This document shows positions 21,561 through 27,262 of a DNA stretch of 27,262 bases, one piece after another (within the stretch, counting starts at the first letter, position 1; each line of letters begins with the position of its first letter). The translations under genes were made by a program, and so were the position numbers. The stretch is from Pseudorhodoplanes sp. (GTDB taxonomy: Bacteria; Pseudomonadota; Alphaproteobacteria; Rhizobiales; Xanthobacteraceae), in contig WBUW01000002.1 in assembly GCA_008933495.1 (NCBI GenBank), forward strand, positions 1 through 27,262, in the 5' to 3' direction. Below the pieces are notes generated by a model, which saw nothing but the letters and a program-made list of their open reading frames with translations, did not search any database and was not told where the DNA came from.

Positions 21561-22898
21561 ATGAAGACATTTGTCGGTATCGATCTCGGTTCGACAACGA
21601 CCAAGGCCGTGCTTCTGGACGAAAACAGTGATGTGATCGGGCGCGGCATCACCAATTCGCGCTCGAACTACAGCACGGCGGCGCGCGTGGCGAGCCAGGA
21701 GGCGCGCGTCGATACCCGCTTCACGCTGTTTCGGCGCGCACTCGCCGGAGCCGGTGGCCTGGCCGGAAACCTTGACGAGTTCCTCAACGCGCTCGAACGC
21801 GCGTTTCGCCTCGAACAGTTCGTCGAGCAGCTATCGGATCTCGAACAGACCTGCCTTGGCCATATCAAGGGTGAGCGCTTTGCCACGCTCGAGTCGGGCG
21901 TGAAGGAAGCACTCGGGCAGGTGTTCGCTCGATTGCGCGAGGAGGCGCCGGAACTTTATGCGCCGGGCGCCAAGCGAAAATCGGACTTTTTTCGCGATAT
22001 CGCCGGCTCGCGCTACCACGTCCACGCCGAAGAGGTGGCACGCGCCGCGTCGGTTCCCTACGATCTTCTGCTCAATGTCTATGACAAGTCGATCATCGAC
22101 GTCGAAAATCGCCCGCCGGAAGGCAACCTGAGCGACAAATTCCGACGCGCGCTGGCGCGGGTGCTGACCTCGGACTCGTCGATCCGTTCCACCGCAGCCG
22201 AAATCCAGAAGACGATTGAAAGCGTGCTGGACGTTGATCTTGAGGAAACCTACCTGGTCGGCACCGGATATGGCCGCGTGACGCTGCCGTTTTCCAAGGA
22301 GCATATTCGGTCCGAAATCCTGTGCCACGGGCTGGGCGCGCATATGATGTATCCGCGTACGCGCACGGTGCTGGACATTGGTGGCCAGGACACGAAGGGC
22401 ATTCAGGTCGACGAGAATGGCATTGTTGCAAATTTCCAGATGAACGATCGGTGTGCGGCCGGGTGCGGACGTTATCTCGGCTACATCGCCGACGAAATGA
22501 ATATGGGCCTGCATGAGCTTGGGCCGCTGGCGATGAAATCGGAGCGGCCGGCACGTATCAACTCGACCTGCACCGTGTTTGCGGGCGCGGAACTGCGTGA
22601 CCGGCTTTCGCTTGGCGAGAAGCGGGAAGACATTCTCGCCGGCCTGCACCGCGCCATCATCCTGCGGGCGATTTCCATTATCTCGCGGTCGGGCGGGGTG
22701 ACGGACGAGTTCACCTTCACCGGCGGCGTTGCCAAGAATGAAGCAGCGGTCCGCGAGCTGCGAAAGCTCATCAAGGAGAATTACGGCGACGTGACGATCA
22801 ATATCAACCCCGAGTCGATCTATACCGGAGCGCTCGGCGCTGCCGAATTCGCCCGGCGGGCTTTCGAGGGTGGCAGCAGCACGGAGGCAACGGCATGA
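21561..22898 (+). CDS. bcrA: Benzoyl-CoA reductase subunit A (ATP-hydrolysing activator)
   Basis: A 445-residue ASKHA-fold ATPase. Phosphate-binding loop 1, G-I-D-L-G-S-T-T-T-K-A-V, is at residues 6-17 and loop 2, D-I-G-G-Q-D-T-K-G, near 275. The cysteines R-C-A-A-G-C-G and S-T-C-T-V-F-A should share a [4Fe-4S] cluster with BcrD. Hydrolysis of ATP by the BcrA-BcrD module pushes electrons from ferredoxin to the ring-reducing half. GTG 21546 would add five residues, but ATG 21561 has AAGGAG eight bases before it. It has a long insertion between the two ATPase halves, as usual for BcrA compared with BcrD. Confidence 0.93.
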   Translation: MKTFVGIDLGSTTTKAVLLDENSDVIGRGITNSRSNYSTAARVASQEARVDTRFTLFRRALAGAGGLAGNLDEFLNALERAFRLEQFVEQLSDLEQTCLGHIKGERFATLESGVKEALGQVFARLREEAPELYAPGAKRKSDFFRDIAGSRYHVHAEEVARAASVPYDLLLNVYDKSIIDVENRPPEGNLSDKFRRALARVLTSDSSIRSTAAEIQKTIESVLDVDLEETYLVGTGYGRVTLPFSKEHIRSEILCHGLGAHMMYPRTRTVLDIGGQDTKGIQVDENGIVANFQMNDRCAAGCGRYLGYIADEMNMGLHELGPLAMKSERPARINSTCTVFAGAELRDRLSLGEKREDILAGLHRAIILRAISIISRSGGVTDEFTFTGGVAKNEAAVRELRKLIKENYGDVTININPESIYTGALGAAEFARRAFEGGSSTEATA

Positions 22899-23740
22899 CG
22901 ATCACGGCGGGAATTGATGTCGGCACCGGCGCCGTCAAGGCGGCGATTTTCAAGATCGAAAACGGAAAGGAGACTTGGCTTGCGCGCGCCCTGCTGCGCA
23001 TCCGTCAGCGCGACCCGATCGAACTCGCCCGAGTGGCTTTCGATCAGGCCCTCGAGGATGCGAAACTGCATGCCGACAGCGTTGATTATGTGGCGACGAC
23101 CGGCGAGGGCGAAAGCGTGCCATTCCATACCGGCCACTTCTATTCAATGACGACGCATGCGCGAGGGGCGATCTACCTTGATCCGGAAGCGCGGGCGGCG
23201 CTCGACGTAGGCGCGCTGCATGGCCGCGCCATTTCGATCGACGAACGAGGAAAAGTCCTGAGCTACAAGATGACGAGCCAGTGCGCGTCCGGGTCGGGTC
23301 AGTTTCTCGAAAACATCGCCCGTTACCTCGGTATTGCCCAGGAAGAGATCGGCAGCTTGTCGCGTGAAGCGGACAATCCCGAAGTCGTATCGAGCATCTG
23401 TGCGGTGCTCGCCGAGACCGACGTGATCAACATGGTGTCGCGCGGCATAACGGCTCCGAACATTCTCAAGGGCATCCATCTGTCGATGGCGGCGCGCCTG
23501 TCGAAGCTGCTGAAGTCGATCGGGGCCGTTAATGGCGTGGTGATGATGACCGGCGGGCTCGCGCTCGACAAGGGTCTTGTCGCGGCAGTCGCCGAAGATA
23601 TTGCAACGATCAAGGACATGAAAACCGCCGTGCGTAGTCATCCCGATTCGATCTATGCGGGGGCGATCGGGGCGGCGTTGTGGGGCGCGTACCGGTTCGA
23701 GAAGCTTGCGGCCGGCGGCAACCTCCCTAAGGCGGCCTAA
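22895..23740 (+). CDS. bcrD: Benzoyl-CoA reductase subunit D (ATP-hydrolysing activator)
   Basis: A 281-residue ASKHA ATPase, same length class as Thauera BcrD (282). Phosphate loop 1 reads G-I-D-V-G-T-G-A-V-K-A-A at 6-17. Cysteines in T-S-Q-C-A-S-G-S-G-Q-F near 130 and S-S-I-C-A-V-L-A-E-T-D near 168 match the ligands of the cluster held between BcrA and BcrD. M-M-T-G-G-L-A-L-D-K-G marks the second ATPase half. The ATGA overlap with bcrA supports stoichiometric production. Ferredoxin follows 19 bp later. Confidence 0.93.
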   Translation: MTITAGIDVGTGAVKAAIFKIENGKETWLARALLRIRQRDPIELARVAFDQALEDAKLHADSVDYVATTGEGESVPFHTGHFYSMTTHARGAIYLDPEARAALDVGALHGRAISIDERGKVLSYKMTSQCASGSGQFLENIARYLGIAQEEIGSLSREADNPEVVSSICAVLAETDVINMVSRGITAPNILKGIHLSMAARLSKLLKSIGAVNGVVMMTGGLALDKGLVAAVAEDIATIKDMKTAVRSHPDSIYAGAIGAALWGAYRFEKLAAGGNLPKAA

Positions 23741-23759
23741 CGACTACGGAGAAAAGCGT

Positions 23760-24005
23760 ATGGCACTCATGATCAACGAAGCATGCACCGCCTGTGATGC
23801 GTGCGAGCCGGTGTGTCCAAACAAGGCGATTTCGTCGGGCGATCCGATCTACGTGATTGATCCGATGAAATGCACCGAGTGCGTCGGGGCCGAAGACGAG
23901 CCCCAGTGCAAGCTCGTTTGCCCGGCGGATTGTATCGTTCCGAATCCGGATTGGGCGGAAAGCAAGGAAGATCTTCTTGCCAAGTACAGCCAGCTTCACT
24001 CCTGA
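23760..24005 (+). CDS. 2[4Fe-4S] ferredoxin, electron donor to benzoyl-CoA reductase
   Basis: An 81-residue soluble ferredoxin starting at ATG 23760 (GGAG eight bases upstream). Cluster I ligands are C-x2-C-x2-C-x3-C at residues 9-19. Cluster II has the stretched spacing C-x2-C-x8-C-x3-C between about 38 and 53, with a short C-terminal extension; this is the Chromatium-type (Alvin) arrangement with a very low-potential cluster, which Thauera uses to feed benzoyl-CoA reductase. It would be reduced by KorAB encoded across the divergent promoter. Same operon as bcrCBAD. Confidence 0.92.
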   Translation: MALMINEACTACDACEPVCPNKAISSGDPIYVIDPMKCTECVGAEDEPQCKLVCPADCIVPNPDWAESKEDLLAKYSQLHS

Positions 24006-24010
24006 CCGCC

Positions 24011-24514
24011 ATGAGCTTCGCAAACCGTATCTGCCAGACGCTGCATGAGGAGCATCGCGCCACAATTGCGCTAATGGAAAGGCTTGAGCAATTGATGGCG
24101 AAGTTCGGGCGCGGCGGAATACCTGATCGTCAGGACCCAACCGTCGCCCGGATGCTTGGCGACCTCTCGGTCGGCGTGGAGGCCGAAGTGGCGCGCCATT
24201 TTGATTTCGAGGAGCATCAATTGTTCCCGTTCCTGGAGGCCGTCGGCGATAGCGCAATCGGCGAGCATTTGACCTCCGAACACGCGGCCATGCGCCCGCT
24301 CGGATTGCGCATGGCTCATCTGGCGCGCGAAGCCTCAGCTAACGGATTCGATGCGGCAAGTTGGGAGGAATTTCGCAAGATCGGGCAGGAATTGAGTGAC
24401 CGCATGCTTGCGCATGTCCAGAAAGAGGAAATGGCGCTCCTCCCCCTGCTGGATGAGGTGATGGATGCGGAGGTCGAGGCCCGTCTTTATCAAGACTATG
24501 TCGAGACAATGTGA
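24011..24514 (+). CDS. Hemerythrin HHE-domain protein
   Basis: A 167-residue helical protein. The open frame reaches back through the ferredoxin gene, but ATG 24011, five bases after its stop, is the sensible start. Iron-ligand patterns are H-E-E-H-R at 12-16, H-F-D-F-E-E-H in the second helix, S-E-H near 97, and H-V-Q-K-E-E in the fourth, fitting the His/Glu di-iron site of hemerythrin-like (HHE) domains. Such proteins bind oxygen or nitric oxide or store iron. Located inside the benzoyl-CoA reductase operon, a role in scavenging oxygen or NO to protect the reductase is plausible but inferred. No fused regulatory domain is seen. Confidence 0.85.
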   Translation: MSFANRICQTLHEEHRATIALMERLEQLMAKFGRGGIPDRQDPTVARMLGDLSVGVEAEVARHFDFEEHQLFPFLEAVGDSAIGEHLTSEHAAMRPLGLRMAHLAREASANGFDAASWEEFRKIGQELSDRMLAHVQKEEMALLPLLDEVMDAEVEARLYQDYVETM

Positions 24515-24523
24515 GGGATTCGC

Positions 24524-25021
24524 ATGACGCCGGCTGCTTCTTCATTATCCGAGCGCGGCGCGCGTTCTCTCACGCCGTACGATCTTGACCGTGTGGTAGC
24601 AATCGACAGCGCCCATACCAGGCAATCGAGACGGCGTTTCTTCGAAAAGCGCTTGGCCGCCGCCGAAGCACAGCCGGATTCCTTCGTCCACATCGGGCTC
24701 ATGCGTGGTGGTGCCTTGCGCGGTTTTCTGCTTGCACATGTTCTGCGCGGGGAGTTTGGACGCAACGATGCCATCGGGGTATTCGATGCGATCGGCGTCG
24801 AGCCCGAATGCCAGGAGCGCGGCGTCGGACAGGCCCTGATCGAGGAACTGGTGGACCGCATGAAGGGCAAGGGTGTGCGCTCGTTGCATTCGCAGGCCAA
24901 TTGGACGAACCACGACTTGCTCCGTTATCTCGATACCTCGGGCTTCTCGCTGTCGTCGCGCATGATCTTGCAGCGTTCGGTCGCTGAGCCGCTTGCCGAA
25001 GCGGAGGAGGAGGAGGTGTGA
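24524..25021 (+). CDS. GNAT-family N-acetyltransferase (first of a pair)
   Basis: A 165-residue GNAT protein. Acetyl-CoA binding motif A is clear: I-G-V-E-P-E-C, then Q-E-R-G-V-G-Q-A-L near residue 100, fitting Q/R-x-x-G-x-G/A. The following helix and N-W-T-N-H-D-L-L-R-Y-L-D-T-S-G-F complete the fold. It closely resembles the next gene in order of motifs, so the two look like old duplicates. GAGGG precedes the ATG. GNATs can modify small molecules or protein lysines. In R. palustris, BadL (a GNAT in the benzoate cluster) acetylates aminobenzoates and thereby affects regulation, and Pat acetylates acyl-CoA ligases; either is a precedent, not proof. Confidence 0.88.
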   Translation: MTPAASSLSERGARSLTPYDLDRVVAIDSAHTRQSRRRFFEKRLAAAEAQPDSFVHIGLMRGGALRGFLLAHVLRGEFGRNDAIGVFDAIGVEPECQERGVGQALIEELVDRMKGKGVRSLHSQANWTNHDLLRYLDTSGFSLSSRMILQRSVAEPLAEAEEEEV

Positions 25022-25581
25022 TGGCGTCCAAGAAAGCTCAGAGCTCCCGCAAGACCATGACCATTCCCAAGCGGGTTGGACAACGCGACGAGGTTAATTA
25101 CGGCCAGCCCGCGGCTCCGGATTTTGGGCCGCTGGCGCGCGATCGCATTCCCGTACGGGCGATGGCCGAGCAGGACATGCGCTTGCTCGTGGCGATTGAC
25201 CGCCGCATCACGGGACGCGACCGCTCGGAATATTTCCGACGCAAATTTGAGGAAGCGCTCCACGAGTCAGGCGTCCGCGTCTCGCTTGTGGCGGAAATCG
25301 ACCGCATTCCGGTCGGATTTGTCATGGCGCGCGTGGATCTTGGTGAGTTCGGTCATATTGCAGCGACCGCCGTGATGGATACGATCGGCGTCGATCCGGA
25401 TTATCGCGACCGGGGCGTCGGGCGTGCGCTGCTTTCACAGCTATTGATCAATCTCGCAACCCTCCGGGTTGAGCGAATTCTTACTGATCTGAATTGGCGC
25501 GATCGGGAGCTGCTCGGATTTCTTGATCGCTGCGGGTTCCAGACCTCGCAGGAGCTAGGCTTCGATCGTGCCATCGCCTGA
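25021..25581 (+). CDS. GNAT-family N-acetyltransferase (second of a pair)
   Basis: A 186-residue GNAT protein with a lysine/serine-rich N-terminal extension of about 30 residues that its neighbour lacks. Motif A reads I-G-V-D-P-D-Y then R-D-R-G-V-G-R-A-L near residue 130. Shared with the preceding gene are V-A-I-D near the start of the domain, G-E-F-G before motif A and D-x-x-G-F near the end. I start at ATG 25021 (AGGAGG four bases upstream); its first base is the last base of the previous stop, so translation is coupled. Target unknown; acetylation of the pathway's CoA ligase or of an aromatic amine are candidate roles. Confidence 0.87.
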   Translation: MASKKAQSSRKTMTIPKRVGQRDEVNYGQPAAPDFGPLARDRIPVRAMAEQDMRLLVAIDRRITGRDRSEYFRRKFEEALHESGVRVSLVAEIDRIPVGFVMARVDLGEFGHIAATAVMDTIGVDPDYRDRGVGRALLSQLLINLATLRVERILTDLNWRDRELLGFLDRCGFQTSQELGFDRAIA

Positions 25582-26329
25582 GTCGGAAATCCGACCAGCC
25601 GCGCGGCCGGATTGCCGTCCGACTTACGGTTTCAGCGGACAGCATGCCGTCGTGACCGGCGGACGGCAGGGAATCGGGCGCGCCATTGCCGATGCGCTTG
25701 GTGCGGCTGGTGCTACGGTTCATGTTTTTGATATTGCGCCGCCGGATGACGGAGTTTTCGCGCATCGCTTCGTCGCGGCGAACGTGGCCGATGCCGCTTC
25801 GGTTGCAAATGCAACGGCCACATTGGCGACGCATCCGACGCTTCTTGTCAACAATGCTGGGATCACGCGCGACCGTTCGATCGGCCGCATGAGTGATGAA
25901 GAATGGTCGCGTGTGCTGGACGTCAATCTGACCGGCGCGTTTAACATGATCCGCGCGATCGGTCCGGGAATGGCGCAGCGTGGATACGGCCGTGTCGTCA
26001 ACATCACCTCGATTAACGGTTTGCGCGGAAAATACGGGCAGGCCAACTATGCTGCCGCCAAAGCCGGCCTAATCGGACTGACGAAAACCGCAGCGCGCGA
26101 ATTCGGTAAGAAAGGCGTGACGGTCAACGCGGTTGCGCCGGGAATGGTGATGACGGACATGGCGCGCGTTCTGCCGCAGGAGATACTTGAGCGTGCCGCG
26201 AACGAAGCCGCGCTTGCAGCGCTCGCTGAGCCGCAGGATGTGAGCGATGCCGTGCTGTTTCTGCTGTCCGATGCGGCCCGTGCCATAACCGGCGAGGTCC
26301 TCAAAGTGGATGCCGGACAATATATATAA
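25568..26329 (+). CDS. Short-chain dehydrogenase/reductase (candidate 3-hydroxypimeloyl-CoA dehydrogenase)
   Basis: A 253-residue classical SDR starting with GTG, overlapping the preceding gene by 14 bp. Motifs: cofactor loop T-G-G-R-Q-G-I-G at 30-37, N-N-A-G near 95, and active-site S and Y-A-A-A-K near 145-160. An aspartate at the end of the second strand (V-F-D-I-A) usually means NAD rather than NADP, which favours a catabolic dehydrogenase over a biosynthetic FabG. Oah, in the same operon, yields 3-hydroxypimeloyl-CoA, whose next step is oxidation to 3-oxopimeloyl-CoA, so that reaction is a fair guess. A FabG-like or BadH-like function cannot be excluded. It is the last gene of the operon. 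Confidence 0.85.
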   Translation: MPSPESEIRPAARPDCRPTYGFSGQHAVVTGGRQGIGRAIADALGAAGATVHVFDIAPPDDGVFAHRFVAANVADAASVANATATLATHPTLLVNNAGITRDRSIGRMSDEEWSRVLDVNLTGAFNMIRAIGPGMAQRGYGRVVNITSINGLRGKYGQANYAAAKAGLIGLTKTAAREFGKKGVTVNAVAPGMVMTDMARVLPQEILERAANEAALAALAEPQDVSDAVLFLLSDAARAITGEVLKVDAGQYI

Positions 26330-26416
26330 GGCCGAACAGCGCATTTGAGTGCCCGTAGCGGTCGCGCTCGCGTCCTCGTTATCGAAAGCCGCCGCGCGGC
26401 ATGGACGGTGCAATTA

Positions 26417-27262
26417 TCAAGCCGACCGCGGCCAGGCAGCGCGCCGGATCACGTCGGCCGTAAACCAGAGGAAGGCGAGGGAACCGAGCAGACCGGTGGC
26501 CGTGCCGGCTTTTGCCAGGGTCGCGCTGTCGAGGGCGATGGCAATCGCGATCGCCGCAAGCGCCGCCAGATGACAACCCGCATGCAGCCGAAGCGGCCAG
26601 GAACTCGAAAGGAGCGACATCTGGGGCGGCGGTTGCCCTGGAGCTCGCGCCGCATGCATCGAAGCAAGGAACGGCATGATCCGTTGGAGGATTGCGAGCA
26701 GGAAGGTCAGAAGCCAACCGAATAGCAGAAGAAAGCCGAAGAGGGTGATATCATTAGGTCCGCCGTGTCCGCCCAGTGTTGCAATGCCGGCAATCAAGGT
26801 CAGCGGTATCATCGACCATGCGGTACGGACGAGGACAAACGACAGTCCCAGGCGCTTGCGCATTCCGCTCTTCAGGATCCCTCGCATCTGTGCCAAGTGA
26901 ATCGCGCCGGCGACCAGGCCGCCAAGCGTGGCCGCCGTCAGCATCGCCGTATTCCGGCCCCATGCCCCGATGGCGCCGGCCAGGATCGCGCCGGCGGCAA
27001 TGATAAGAACCGCAGCCGACAACCGGGAATCGGGCGATCCGGCAAGCGCGAACATTGGAACGAGGACATAGCTGAAACCGATCGCGAGCAGGCCCATGAA
27101 TCCGAATCCGGCAAGGATCAGATGCACGAGCGCGGCCGCTCCGTGATCGGGTAGCATCGTTTTCGCGTAGTCGATGATCAGTGCGATTCCGAATGCAGTC
27201 AGCAACACGAGCGACAGGAGCGCTGCCCAGCCAAAGGCGGATACGATGGGCAAGCTCGCCGA
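26417..27262 (-). CDS. Polytopic membrane protein of unknown function (5' end beyond window)
   Basis: About 280 residues are visible, almost all in seven or eight hydrophobic helices, so this is an inner-membrane protein. An in-frame TTG occurs at 27253, but the frame remains open to the window edge, so the true start is probably outside. Histidines lie in helices or at their ends (D-H-G-A-A-A-L-V-H-L, G-A-I-H-L-A-Q, L-H-A-G-C-H-L), with G-F-G-F-M-G-L-L-A-I-G-F-S-Y following the first pair. The pattern is reminiscent of NnrS or heme-copper-oxidase-I-like proteins, possibly linked to the hemerythrin nearby, but I cannot assign it with confidence. It converges on the SDR gene, 87 bp apart. Confidence 0.6.
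   Translation of the reverse strand, partial: SASLPIVSAFGWAALLSLVLLTAFGIALIIDYAKTMLPDHGAAALVHLILAGFGFMGLLAIGFSYVLVPMFALAGSPDSRLSAAVLIIAAGAILAGAIGAWGRNTAMLTAATLGGLVAGAIHLAQMRGILKSGMRKRLGLSFVLVRTAWSMIPLTLIAGIATLGGHGGPNDITLFGFLLLFGWLLTFLLAILQRIMPFLASMHAARAPGQPPPQMSLLSSSWPLRLHAGCHLAALAAIAIAIALDSATLAKAGTATGLLGSLAFLWFTADVIRRAAWPRSA

Noticed and set aside
26330..26416. Possible terminator between the SDR gene and the membrane-protein gene
   Set aside because: No stem of convincing length followed by T residues was found in either direction; the gap seems to hold nothing else.

Overview
The window is high-GC DNA that looks alphaproteobacterial, probably Hyphomicrobiales. The reasons are LivKHMGF-type transport genes, FixK/FNR-type TTG(A/C)-N6-TCAA boxes in front of operons, and at 12639-12687 a GAGCATGATC...GATCATGCTC palindrome of the kind scattered through Bradyrhizobium-like genomes. 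This placement is an inference; no rRNA or tRNA is present. The content is a catabolic island for anaerobic breakdown of an aromatic acid, most likely phenylacetate, through benzoyl-CoA.

Layout. (1) 1-1633, minus strand: a partial transglutaminase-like protein, then mogA and a DUF2478 gene (molybdenum-cofactor side). (2) 1813-6333, plus: a complete branched-chain-amino-acid-type ABC transporter (livK, H, M, G, F) with a FixK/FNR-like box upstream and a strong palindrome between livK and livH. (3) 6422-12590, plus: a FlK-like thioesterase, a molybdopterin oxidoreductase (PadB-like), a fused iron-sulfur/membrane-anchor subunit (PadC-PadD-like) and a PaaK-type phenylacetate-CoA ligase, behind a perfectly symmetric TTGAC-N4-GTCAA box. 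(4) 12713-15788, minus: korA and korB (2-oxoacid:ferredoxin oxidoreductase) followed by an overlapping ferritin-like/rubrerythrin-type gene. (5) 16040-26329, plus: one long, tightly packed operon of had, oah, dch, bcrC, bcrB, bcrA, bcrD, ferredoxin, hemerythrin, two GNAT acetyltransferases and a short-chain dehydrogenase. It diverges from korAB across a 251-bp AT-richer promoter region. (6) 26417-27262, minus: a polytopic membrane protein cut by the window edge.

How the genes would work together. The ABC transporter imports the acid and the PaaK-type ligase makes phenylacetyl-CoA. The membrane-bound Mo/Fe-S enzyme oxidises its alpha carbon to phenylglyoxylate, which is then decarboxylated to benzoyl-CoA. 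Ferredoxin reduced by the 2-oxoacid oxidoreductase drives ATP-dependent benzoyl-CoA reductase (BcrCBAD). Dch, Had and Oah hydrate, oxidise and hydrolytically open the ring to 3-hydroxypimeloyl-CoA, and the terminal SDR may carry out the next oxidation. Hemerythrin and a rubrerythrin-type protein plausibly protect the oxygen-sensitive enzymes.

No separate phenylglyoxylate oxidoreductase (PadEFGHI) is present, so the KorAB pair may do that job. Other points of interest are the PadCD fusion, an incomplete iron-sulfur motif in the PadB homologue, three oxygen-type regulatory boxes and the paired GNAT genes.
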